Both the position numbers and the translations under genes were made by a program. From positions 1 to 34,542 of the forward strand of contig JAFQRJ010000002.1 in assembly GCA_017410145.1 (NCBI GenBank): a stretch of 34,542 nucleotides of DNA, read 5' to 3'. How positions within the stretch are numbered: the first letter of the stretch is position 1; each line of letters begins with the position of its first letter. This document shows, piece after piece, positions 7,655 through 15,435 of this stretch. The notes under the pieces are model-generated. The model was not told the DNA's origin, did not search any database, and worked only from the letters and a program-made list of their open reading frames with translations. This stretch comes from Tyzzerella sp. (lineage in GTDB: Bacteria > Bacillota > Clostridia > Lachnospirales > Lachnospiraceae).

Positions 7655-9085
7655 ATGTATAAATACAATCCTGCATCGAAAATAGCAGAAGAATTTATCA
7701 ATCATGAAGAGATTCTGGAAACCTTGCAGTATGCAGAGGATAATAAAAATAATGAACAGCTAATTGCAAGGCTTATTGAAAAGGCGAAGCTTTGCAAAGG
7801 TCTTTCCCATAGAGAAGCCTCTGTGTTATTGGCCTGTGAGATTGAGGAGAAGAATCAGGAGATTTATGAGTTGGCGGCAAAAATCAAGCAGGATTTCTAC
7901 GGGAATCGTATTGTGATGTTTGCACCATTGTACCTCTCAAATTATTGTGTCAATGGCTGTACCTATTGTCCGTATCATGCAAAGAATAAAACCATTCCGC
8001 GTAAGAAACTATCTCAGGAAGAAGTGCGAAAAGAAGTGATTGCGCTTCAGGATCTGGGACATAAGCGATTGGCGTTAGAAGCAGGAGAGGACCCAAAGAA
8101 TAATCCGATTGAATATATTTTAGAATGCATTGATACGATTTACAGTATCAAACATAGAAACGGGGAAATCCGCCGAGTAAATGTGAATATTGCAGCAACA
8201 ACAGTGGAGAATTACCGAAAACTGAAAGATGCAGGAATCGGAACTTATATTTTGTTTCAAGAAACTTACCATAAAGAAAGTTACTTGGAACTCCACCCTA
8301 CAGGACCAAAGCATGATTATGCCTACCACACAGAAGCCATGGACCGTGCCATGGAGGGCGGCATTGATGATGTGGGACTTGGGGTGTTATTTGGACTTGA
8401 TAAATATCGTTACGAGTTCGCGGGACTTTTGATGCACGCAGAACATTTGGAAACCGTTTGGGGAGTGGGCCCACACACCATCAGTGTTCCGCGTCTTCGC
8501 AATGCAGATGATATTGATATCAATGCATTTACAAATGGAATCAGTGATGATATTTTCGCAAAGATTATTGCCTGCATTCGTATTGCAGTTCCTTATACGG
8601 GAATGATTATCTCCACAAGGGAAAGTAAAGAATGCCGTGAAAAAGTTTTAAAGCTAGGTGTATCTCAGATTAGCGGTGGCTCGAAAACCAGCGTCGGTGG
8701 ATATGCGGAAACGGAATCAGAAGGAGAAATGGGTTCTGAACAATTTGAAGTTAGTGACACGAGAACTTTGGACGAAGTCGTGAAATGGCTGATGGAAATG
8801 GGCTATGTGCCGAGTTTTTGTACGGCATGTTATCGGGAGGGTCGTACCGGCGACCGATTTATGCAGTTATGCAAGAGTGGGCAGATTCAAAACTGTTGTC
8901 ATCCAAATGCACTTATGACACTAAAAGAATATTTGACAGACTATGCTTCAAAAGAGACAAAGCAGGTTGGCGAACAGTTGATTGAGAAGGAATTGCAGAC
9001 CATTCCAAAGGAAAAGGTTCGTAAGATAGTAATAGAGAATTTACGTGCCATTGAGGAAGATAATCGACGAGATTTTCGGTTTTAG
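7655..9085 (+). CDS. hydG: [FeFe]-hydrogenase maturase HydG, tyrosine lyase
   Basis: This 476-residue radical-SAM enzyme cleaves tyrosine to p-cresol and supplies CO and cyanide on an iron synthon for the H-cluster. The radical-SAM cysteines are C98, C102 and C105 (NYCVNGCTYCPY). The C-terminal auxiliary-cluster motif CTACYREGRTG begins with C389 and C392. The length is typical. It lies tightly between hydE and hydF in one operon. It is distinguished from ThiH by the C-terminal CX2C extension and the hyd neighbours. Confidence 0.95.
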   Translation: MYKYNPASKIAEEFINHEEILETLQYAEDNKNNEQLIARLIEKAKLCKGLSHREASVLLACEIEEKNQEIYELAAKIKQDFYGNRIVMFAPLYLSNYCVNGCTYCPYHAKNKTIPRKKLSQEEVRKEVIALQDLGHKRLALEAGEDPKNNPIEYILECIDTIYSIKHRNGEIRRVNVNIAATTVENYRKLKDAGIGTYILFQETYHKESYLELHPTGPKHDYAYHTEAMDRAMEGGIDDVGLGVLFGLDKYRYEFAGLLMHAEHLETVWGVGPHTISVPRLRNADDIDINAFTNGISDDIFAKIIACIRIAVPYTGMIISTRESKECREKVLKLGVSQISGGSKTSVGGYAETESEGEMGSEQFEVSDTRTLDEVVKWLMEMGYVPSFCTACYREGRTGDRFMQLCKSGQIQNCCHPNALMTLKEYLTDYASKETKQVGEQLIEKELQTIPKEKVRKIVIENLRAIEEDNRRDFRF

Positions 9086-9099
9086 AATCAGGAGGGAGT

Positions 9100-10314
9100 A
9101 TGAATCACACACCAACATCAGAACGTATACATATCGGAATATTTGGGAAACGTAATGCAGGGAAGTCCAGCATTATCAATGCAATTACCGGACAAGACCT
9201 TGCTATCGTGTCGGATGTAAAAGGCACAACCACGGATCCGGTTCTAAAGGCAATGGAACTTCTTCCGTTGGGACCAGTTGTATTTATCGATACGCCGGGC
9301 CTGGACGACGAGGGCGAACTGGGTGAACTGCGCGTAAAAAAAGCGTACCAGATGTTAAATAAGACAGATGTTGCGCTTGTTTTGATAGATGGAGACAATG
9401 GAATGACCGTAGAGGATGAAAGTGTTTTAGCCAAGATTCAAGAAAAAGGGATTCCATACTTTGTCGTTTATAATAAGAAGGATTTGATTGTAGATGATGC
9501 TGTCGGCAGACCGTCAAACTTGCAGAAAAGCGGAATTGTAGAAAATGACACAGCTTGTGTTTGGGTTAGCACAGCAACGGGTGAAAACATCGAGCAACTA
9601 AAAATAATGATTGCAAACGTTGTTCCAAAAACAGATATTTGCAAACCGATTGTAGCCGACTTAATCAAACCTCTGGATTTCGTGGTGTTGGTTGTTCCGC
9701 TTGATGGTTCAGCACCAAAAGGGAGACTTATTTTACCACAACAGCAGACCATACGAGATATTTTGGAAGCGGGGGCAGTACCAGTTGTAGTAAAAGATAC
9801 TGAGTTGGAAGAAATGCTTGGCAAGTTGCAGGTGCAACCAAGTCTTGTCATTACCGATAGTCAAGTGTTTGGAAAAGTAGCACGGATTGTACCAAACGAA
9901 GTGCCATTAACTTCATTTTCAATCTTAATGGCTCGCTATAAAGGAGATTTAAAAACTGTTGTGAAAGGTGCCTATGCATTAGATGATTTGCAGGATGGAG
10001 ATATGGTTTTGATTTCTGAAGGTTGCACCCATCATCGTCAGTGCGAGGACATTGGAACCGTGAAACTTCCAAAATGGATTCGTGAGTATACGAGAAAAGA
10101 TATTCACTTTGCATTTACCAGCGGCACAGAATTTCCAGATGATTTATCCATGTATAAAACGGTCATTCACTGTGGCGGATGTATGCTGAATAAACGTGAG
10201 ATGCGGTATCGCTTGAAATGTGCAGAAGATGCGGGTGTGCCGATGACGAATTACGGAACTGCCATTGCGCATATGAAGGGGATATTGGAGAGAAGTATTG
10301 AGATATTTATTTGA
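9100..10314 (+). CDS. hydF: [FeFe]-hydrogenase maturation GTPase HydF
   Basis: This 404-residue scaffold GTPase receives the 2Fe precursor made by HydE and HydG and delivers it to the apo-hydrogenase. The N-terminal Era-like GTPase domain shows the P-loop GKRNAGKSS (about 15-23), switch II DTPG and NKKD. The C-terminal cluster-binding cysteines are spaced CX47HCX2C (GCTHH ... HCGGC), matching the HydF signature. AGGAGGGA precedes the ATG at 9100. Its stop overlaps the ribosome binding site of the next gene. Confidence 0.95.
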   Translation: MNHTPTSERIHIGIFGKRNAGKSSIINAITGQDLAIVSDVKGTTTDPVLKAMELLPLGPVVFIDTPGLDDEGELGELRVKKAYQMLNKTDVALVLIDGDNGMTVEDESVLAKIQEKGIPYFVVYNKKDLIVDDAVGRPSNLQKSGIVENDTACVWVSTATGENIEQLKIMIANVVPKTDICKPIVADLIKPLDFVVLVVPLDGSAPKGRLILPQQQTIRDILEAGAVPVVVKDTELEEMLGKLQVQPSLVITDSQVFGKVARIVPNEVPLTSFSILMARYKGDLKTVVKGAYALDDLQDGDMVLISEGCTHHRQCEDIGTVKLPKWIREYTRKDIHFAFTSGTEFPDDLSMYKTVIHCGGCMLNKREMRYRLKCAEDAGVPMTNYGTAIAHMKGILERSIEIFI

Positions 10315-10328
10315 GGTGAAATTATAAC

Positions 10329-11021
10329 ATGAGAATACAAGGTTTACAAAGATTGACATTATTGGATTTTCCGGAAAGGACAGCGTGTACAGTATTTACT
10401 GCAGGCTGTAATTTCCGTTGCCCATTTTGTCACAACGCTTCCTTAGTGGTGGATATTCCGAAAGATGCAGAACTCAGCGAAGAAGAATTTTTTGCTTTTT
10501 TAGGTAAACGAAAAGGAATTCTTGACGGGGTGTGCATTAGTGGCGGGGAGCCATTGCTGCAACCGGACATTGAAAACTTTATGCGAAAAATCAAAGACAT
10601 GGGATTTGCCATTAAGTTAGATACCAATGGAAGTTCCCCAGATAAGTTGATTTATTTGGTGGAGCAGGGGCTTGTGGACTATGTTGCAATGGACATTAAG
10701 AATTGTCCCGAAAGCTATGGAATTACTGCAGGTGTAGAGGTACTCGATATTGAAGCTATTAAGAAATGTGTTTCTTATTTAAAAGAAGGACATGTGCCGT
10801 ATGAGTTTCGGACAACCGTTGTGAAGAATTATCATTTCAAAGAAAATTTTGAATTGATTGGAAAGTGGCTTCAGGGCACAGAAAAGTACTACTTACAAAA
10901 CTTCGTGGATTCAGGAGATTTGATTGGAAAGAAAACGAGAGGATGCAGCGAGGAAGAAATGAAAGAGTTTCTTGCAGTAGTACAGAAATACATACCAAGT
11001 GCAAAGTTGCGAGGGATGTAA
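10329..11021 (+). CDS. nrdG: Anaerobic ribonucleotide reductase activating enzyme, radical SAM (NrdG type)
   Basis: This 230-residue radical-SAM activase has CX3CX2C as CNFRCPFC near residue 27 and the SAM-binding GGEP. The opening RIQGLQRLTLLDFPERTACTVF is typical of the longer NrdG form rather than the short E. coli type. It would install the glycyl radical on a class III ribonucleotide reductase; nrdD lies about 7.7 kb downstream under a separate, NrdR-box-bearing promoter. It is co-transcribed with hydEGF, with its RBS (GAGGTGA) overlapping the hydF stop. Activation of another glycyl-radical enzyme cannot be excluded. Confidence 0.82.
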   Translation: MRIQGLQRLTLLDFPERTACTVFTAGCNFRCPFCHNASLVVDIPKDAELSEEEFFAFLGKRKGILDGVCISGGEPLLQPDIENFMRKIKDMGFAIKLDTNGSSPDKLIYLVEQGLVDYVAMDIKNCPESYGITAGVEVLDIEAIKKCVSYLKEGHVPYEFRTTVVKNYHFKENFELIGKWLQGTEKYYLQNFVDSGDLIGKKTRGCSEEEMKEFLAVVQKYIPSAKLRGM

Positions 11022-11038
11022 ATGAATAAGATAAGGAT

Positions 11039-11064
11039 AAGGTGCGACGAGAGTTGCGCCTTTT
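11039..11064 (+). terminator. Terminator of the hydEGF-nrdG operon
   Basis: AAGGTGCGAC (11039-11048) and GTTGCGCC plus TT (11053-11062) form a 10-bp stem with two G-U pairs and a GAGA tetraloop, followed by T residues. Confidence 0.8.
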
Positions 11065-11212
11065 CTATTGGCTAAACAGATTCAATATATGTTGAAATAT
11101 AATTGAAATAATGATAGTATGCTTATACATCAAATTATCAATATATCTATGAATTTTCTGACGTTTCTGTCAAAGAATTCCAAAGTTGATGAAAACAGAA
11201 TAAGGAGGTTGG

Positions 11213-11248
11213 ATGCCTATGATTGTTTTTGGCCTACTTACAACTTGA
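11213..11248 (+). CDS. Possible 11-codon leader ORF
   Basis: ATG at 11213 follows an excellent AAGGAGG (11202-11208) and encodes MPMIVFGLLTT before a TGA that overlaps the -35 of the next promoter. It may be a leader peptide, or the leftover start of a gene destroyed when the downstream module inserted. No similarity is recognisable. Confidence 0.2.
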   Translation: MPMIVFGLLTT

Positions 11249-11271
11249 CAATATAGGATATATCCTATACA
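11245..11271 (+). promoter_or_regulatory. Promoter with an embedded 18-bp palindromic operator
   Basis: TTGACA (11245-11250) and TATACA (11266-11271) are separated by 15 bp. TATAGGATATATCCTATA (11252-11269) is a perfect 18-bp palindrome filling the spacer and touching the -10. This is the expected place for an autoregulatory operator. The HTH domain of the protein at 11565-12035 is the obvious candidate ligand. Confidence 0.7.
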
Positions 11272-11291
11272 GTAAAGAAAGGAGAAGTAAG

Positions 11292-11546
11292 ATGCCAGTT
11301 ATATCACGTTTTGAAGGCATAGTAATCAAAATGTACTTTAGGACAAAGGAACATAACCCGCCACATATCCATGCAATATATGGAGAGTACATAGGTGTGT
11401 TTTCTTTAAAAGATGGAGAGATGTTTCAAGGAGATTTACCCATTAAAGAGCAAAGGCTTGTAAAAGATTTTATTGATTTTTATCGAGATAAATTGCTTGT
11501 TATGTGGGTAACACAAAAGTTTGAAATGTTGCCATCAGTTGAATAG
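11292..11546 (+). CDS. DUF4160-family protein, predicted toxin-like partner
   Basis: This 84-residue protein resembles DUF4160. It has the typical motif EHNPPHIHAIYGEY (about residues 15-28), rich in His and acidic residues, followed by a helix ending WVTQ. The frame is open upstream, but the ATG at 11292 is preceded by AAAGGAGAAG and gives the family's usual start. It is followed 18 nt later by a DUF2442-HTH protein. Such DUF4160/DUF2442 pairs are common in bacteria and have been suggested as toxin-antitoxin modules; the activity is unproven and the toxin label is an inference. Confidence 0.7.
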   Translation: MPVISRFEGIVIKMYFRTKEHNPPHIHAIYGEYIGVFSLKDGEMFQGDLPIKEQRLVKDFIDFYRDKLLVMWVTQKFEMLPSVE

Positions 11547-11564
11547 TTTTAAGGAGGGAGCAGA

Positions 11565-12035
11565 ATGACACATAGAATTACACAAGTGGAAACATTAGAA
11601 AAATATATCATAATAGCAGTATTTCAAAATGGGGTGGAAAAGAAATATGATATGTGTCAACTGTTTTGCACTATTCCACAGTTTGAAGCACTAAAGGTGG
11701 AACCTGGTTTGTTTGAACAAGTAAGAGTGGATGTTGGTGGCTATGGAGTATCATGGAATGATGAACTTGATTTGTCAGCTGAAGAAATCTGGCAAAATGG
11801 AGTCATAACAGGGAAGACTTATGAATTTGATATAAAAACTTCCGTCGGTGATAAGTTGACTAGTGCGCGGGAATTAGTTGGTATGAAACAAACAGAACTA
11901 GCAGAAATCACCGGAATATATCAAGCTGATATAAGCAAAATAGAAAGAGGTTTGGCGAATCCCTCGCTACTTACTCTTAAAAGGCTTGCTGATGGAATGG
12001 GAATGAAACTGAATATTGAATTTATTGCAAAATAA
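11565..12035 (+). CDS. DUF2442 domain fused to an XRE-type HTH, predicted antitoxin/autorepressor
   Basis: This 156-residue protein has two parts. Residues 1-85 resemble DUF2442 (GGYGVSWNDELDLSAEEIWQNG is typical). Residues 95-150 form an XRE-type helix-turn-helix (MKQTELAEITGIYQADISKIE, then RGLANPSLLTLKRLADGMG). AAGGAGGGAG precedes the ATG. The fusion of the partner domain to a DNA-binding domain, together with the palindrome in the promoter, fits an autoregulated two-gene module. DNA binding is strongly supported by sequence; the antitoxin role is inferred. Confidence 0.75.
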   Translation: MTHRITQVETLEKYIIIAVFQNGVEKKYDMCQLFCTIPQFEALKVEPGLFEQVRVDVGGYGVSWNDELDLSAEEIWQNGVITGKTYEFDIKTSVGDKLTSARELVGMKQTELAEITGIYQADISKIERGLANPSLLTLKRLADGMGMKLNIEFIAK

Positions 12036-12040
12036 ACTGA

Positions 12041-12071
12041 AACGGCATGGTACACGAAATACCATGCCGTT
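12041..12071 (-). terminator. Hairpin terminator; arms shared with the hairpin at 17274-17322
   Basis: AACGGCATGGTA (12041-12052) pairs perfectly with TACCATGCCGTT (12060-12071) around a 7-nt loop. It separates the convergent DUF2442-HTH and XRE genes. The T-rich flank is on the minus-strand side, so it mainly ends the XRE transcript. Confidence 0.75.
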
Positions 12072-12080
12072 ATATATGTT

Positions 12081-12299
12081 CTACCGTTTTTTGTTTGATA
12101 TTCCTAATAGGTAATCGGCTGAAACGTCGTACAGTTTACATAATGAGATAAGATGCCGAATAGGTAGCTCGTTTGCCCCTCGTTCGTAGCGAGCATACAT
12201 TGTCTGGGATGTGCCCAAATAATCTGCTACATTTTGTTGAGTTTTATCTGAATCTTCGCGAAGGTCTCGCATTCTTTGAATATAATTTGTACTGCTCAT
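12081..12299 (-). CDS. XRE-family transcriptional regulator
   Basis: This 72-residue protein is essentially one Cro/C1-type helix-turn-helix domain. TQQNVADYLGTSQTMYARYE (about 20-39) is the HTH core, followed by LPIRHLISLCKLYDVSADYLLG, the usual XRE C-terminal helix pair. AAGGAT precedes the ATG at 12299. It is divergent from the secreted amidase-cohesin gene, and the 150 bp between them carries repeated inverted sites. It probably represses itself and/or the secreted genes. Confidence 0.88.
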   Translation of the reverse strand: MSSTNYIQRMRDLREDSDKTQQNVADYLGTSQTMYARYERGANELPIRHLISLCKLYDVSADYLLGISNKKR

Positions 12300-12345
12300 A
12301 TCCTTATACTTCCCATGTTTTGTTTATCTTATCACAGTAAAAAAA

Positions 12346-12408
12346 TTTACTATTGAAAATAGTAAAGAAGTGTACTAAAATACATTTATCTAGTAAATAA
12401 GTGTACTA
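12346..12408. promoter_or_regulatory. Repeated operator sites between the XRE gene and the amidase-cohesin gene
   Basis: TAGTAAAGAAGTGTACTA (12360-12377) and TAGTAAATAAGTGTACTA (12391-12408) match at 17 of 18 bases with starts 31 bp apart, about three helical turns. Each is an inverted repeat TAGTA-N8-TACTA. A third site, TTTACTAT ... ATAGTAAA (12346-12366), overlaps the first. They are likely binding sites for the divergent XRE regulator. No clear -35/-10 pair was found, so promoter positions are left open. Confidence 0.65.
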
Positions 12409-12447
12409 GACAAATAAAACTAAAATAATTATGAAAGGTGAAAAGGG

Positions 12448-15414
12448 ATGAAAGAGATTAAAAAGAGTATATCTATGATTTTGGTAGTGGTTATGTTGGC
12501 TTCGGTTGTTCCGTTTGAGGCAAGCACAGTGAAGGCGGCATCATATAATGCCTCGGCGGCTATTACATATGCTAACTCCCATTGGAATGATGGAGTAGGG
12601 CTATGTGCAGAATTTGTTTCAAGATGCTTGGCGGCAGGTGGTGTAGGTATACCAAACAAATCGTATTATTCATCATCAAAACAATCATATGAAAATAATA
12701 GCGGTACATTAGAAGGATATACGAATCCATACAAATGTTCAGCGGCATTACTATTGTATCTATCAGAAAATTATACAATTATAACTAATCCATCTATAGC
12801 AGATATTAGTCTCGGTGATGTTGTTTTTATGTACGGTGGCAGCAGTGGGCAATGGCGAGACGGACATGTGGGAATTGTTATCAATGAAGATGGTGGAGCA
12901 CCAATTTATGCTGCGCATAATAAAGCTACAAATTCAGGAAAATTCAGTAGTAATTATCCATGTACATATGTTGCTAAAATGAACGGTAATTCATCATTAA
13001 AGGAATCCACCAAATTTTCAACCCCAATAAAAGCTTATACATTAGCGACAGGGAAAACAACTGTATATAGCTCTATTGGTGGAAGTGCTAAGGTCAATAA
13101 GATTTATGATACCGACCGCTGTACCATAAATGCAATTTACGAAAATGGATGGTGTAAAGTCACGTTTCCATTAGATGCCGGTGGGACAGAAACTGGTTAT
13201 GTAAAAACAGCAGTATTCTTTAATCCGGATTATGACACTTTTAATGCTACAGCAAGTAAGAAAATGTCTGTTTATACAAGAAGTGATTTGAGTACAGAGA
13301 TTGGAAAAATAGCAGCAGATACAAAACTGCAAGTGGTTGGTCACACTTCTAAAGCGGTGCAAGTTTTATATCCTCGTACAAGTGGAGGATATGGCGTTGC
13401 TTGGGTTCCGATTTCTGCATTTACATATACCATTGCTTACAATGCAAACGGTGGAAGTGGGACTATGGCAAGTACTACCGCAAAGTATAATGGAACAATG
13501 ACGCTTTCGGCTAACAAGTTTGTCAAGACTGGTTATACATTTAAAGGGTGGAATGTATACAGAAGTTCTGATAAGACATGGTATGTCAAGGGAATAGGGT
13601 GGCAAACATCCAGTCAAATTAGCTCCAATGGATATACGAAAAGTGTATATAAGGATGGGCTAAGTTGCACTTTTGACAGAAGTTGGGTAAAAGGTAGTGC
13701 GACAACTGATACCTTGACTTTTTATCCTGTATGGGAGGCAAATGTGCTTTATGTGTATTTTCATGCAAATGGGGCGGCAATTGACTCAGATACATACAAG
13801 TTAAGTAACGAACTCGTTTGTTACCAAAGCGATGGAAGCAAGGTATATAACAAATGGGTATATAATGAGAAGAAGAAAAATGGTTTAACTAATGTAACCA
13901 CGCTTGGTTTGACCAAGACAGGACATACATTTGCAGGATGGGGAAGCTCAGCAAGTGGTGGCACAATATTTGACCAAAATGATACAGATTTAGTACCAAC
14001 CAGTATTACTTCAGATATTAAAACTGGAAGTTGCAAAAAAACACTTTATGCAATATGGAAACCGAATACATATGCAGTTAAATATAACGCTAATGGTGGA
14101 ACGGGAGCACCTTCTACTCAGACTAAAACATATGGGACTGCGTTGACTCTTAGTAGTACTACTCCAACAAGAATTGGTTATACATTTGTTGGATGGGGAA
14201 CATCAAGTGATACAACTACAGCAAAATATCAACCAGGAGCAAGTTACACGTCGAATAAGGCTGCAACCTTATATGCTGTTTGGGAAATTGATAATTCTCA
14301 AACTACTCATACACATGAATGGGCTTCAGATTACACAGTAGATATCGAACCGACCTGTACAGAGGAAGGTGTAAAATCCATACATTGCGTAACTTGTAAT
14401 GAATCAACTAAGGTCACAACGATTCCGGTTGCAGAACATACTTTGAAAGAAATAGTTGTTCGGGAAGCAAGTTGTAAAACGGTAGGACAAAAAGCATTTA
14501 TGTGTTCTGTATGTGATTCGATAACAGACCAAGCAGAAATTCCAAAGGAGGAACACCATTATGTTACAACTGTGATAACAGAGGCAACTTGTTCCCAAAA
14601 AGGAGTCAGAGCTGATGTTTGTGCCGAATGTGGAACTCAGGAAAATGAGATAGTAATTTCAAAAGATGATCATGAATTTGGAGAGTGGACAGTAGTTACA
14701 GAAGCAACAGCAAGTGGTGATGGAGTGGAAAGTAGAAAATGTGTTGCTTGTCAACACGAAGAAACAAGACCAATACACTATGTTCCAGTTTATGACGAAA
14801 GTTCGTCAATGATAACATTAGAACATGTACAGGTCAATGGCCAACAAGAGATAAAAATGTCTGTTGATTTGGCAAACAATCCTGGTTTTTGTGCTCTCAA
14901 TATAGCATTTATATATGATGCAAATTATTTTACACTTAAGTCTATTCAAAATAAAGTTCCGTCAATGGTTATGACTGCTGATACAGCGATTGTTTGGGAC
15001 TCAGCAGAAGATTATTTATCAAATGGTCAACTTGCAGAATTGACTTTCGAGGTTTCAGAGGATACACCAAGTGAGAAATATGAAATCCAGATTATATTCA
15101 TGGGAGCATCAAATAGTAATTTTGAAGAAGTACCTATGTTAGGAGTTAGCGGTACGATAACGGTGAATTCGGTAGTATACGGAGATGCAAACGGAGACAA
15201 ACAGGTTACGACTGTTGACTTGGCAATGATTAGAAAGTATTTGGCAAGCAAGGATCCGATTACAGGAGAATCTTCTATTGTAGTTCAAGGAGGGGCTGAC
15301 TGTAATGGTGATGCATCTGTAGGAACAGTAGACCTAGCAATGATAAGAAAGTACTTGGCCAGTAAGGATCCAATTACAGGTGAGTCATCCATTGTCTTAG
15401 GACCAAAATCATAA
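12448..15414 (+). CDS. Secreted multidomain protein: amidase (papain-fold), SH3-like, InlB B-repeats, cohesin and dockerin
   Basis: This 988-residue exported protein has a signal peptide with likely cleavage after VKA (residue 30). Residues 31-175 form an Amidase_6/CHAP-like domain: CAEFVSRCL puts the probable nucleophile at C53, and H140 (GHVGIV) or H157 (AAHN) is the partner. Two SH3-like segments follow at about 189-255 and 265-327, then three InlB-type repeats (NANGG ... TGYTFKGW) to about 612. Cys/His-rich repeats occupy 620-777, a type I cohesin 785-905, and a dockerin with two Ca-binding loops (DANGDKQVTTVD, DCNGDASVGTVD) 912-988. The two dockerin halves are almost the same. It likely cuts peptidoglycan or peptides and docks into a cohesin-based assembly. 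RBS AAAAGGG. Confidence 0.85.
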   Translation: MKEIKKSISMILVVVMLASVVPFEASTVKAASYNASAAITYANSHWNDGVGLCAEFVSRCLAAGGVGIPNKSYYSSSKQSYENNSGTLEGYTNPYKCSAALLLYLSENYTIITNPSIADISLGDVVFMYGGSSGQWRDGHVGIVINEDGGAPIYAAHNKATNSGKFSSNYPCTYVAKMNGNSSLKESTKFSTPIKAYTLATGKTTVYSSIGGSAKVNKIYDTDRCTINAIYENGWCKVTFPLDAGGTETGYVKTAVFFNPDYDTFNATASKKMSVYTRSDLSTEIGKIAADTKLQVVGHTSKAVQVLYPRTSGGYGVAWVPISAFTYTIAYNANGGSGTMASTTAKYNGTMTLSANKFVKTGYTFKGWNVYRSSDKTWYVKGIGWQTSSQISSNGYTKSVYKDGLSCTFDRSWVKGSATTDTLTFYPVWEANVLYVYFHANGAAIDSDTYKLSNELVCYQSDGSKVYNKWVYNEKKKNGLTNVTTLGLTKTGHTFAGWGSSASGGTIFDQNDTDLVPTSITSDIKTGSCKKTLYAIWKPNTYAVKYNANGGTGAPSTQTKTYGTALTLSSTTPTRIGYTFVGWGTSSDTTTAKYQPGASYTSNKAATLYAVWEIDNSQTTHTHEWASDYTVDIEPTCTEEGVKSIHCVTCNESTKVTTIPVAEHTLKEIVVREASCKTVGQKAFMCSVCDSITDQAEIPKEEHHYVTTVITEATCSQKGVRADVCAECGTQENEIVISKDDHEFGEWTVVTEATASGDGVESRKCVACQHEETRPIHYVPVYDESSSMITLEHVQVNGQQEIKMSVDLANNPGFCALNIAFIYDANYFTLKSIQNKVPSMVMTADTAIVWDSAEDYLSNGQLAELTFEVSEDTPSEKYEIQIIFMGASNSNFEEVPMLGVSGTITVNSVVYGDANGDKQVTTVDLAMIRKYLASKDPITGESSIVVQGGADCNGDASVGTVDLAMIRKYLASKDPITGESSIVLGPKS

Positions 15415-15435
15415 ATTAAAGGGAGAAAATGAACA

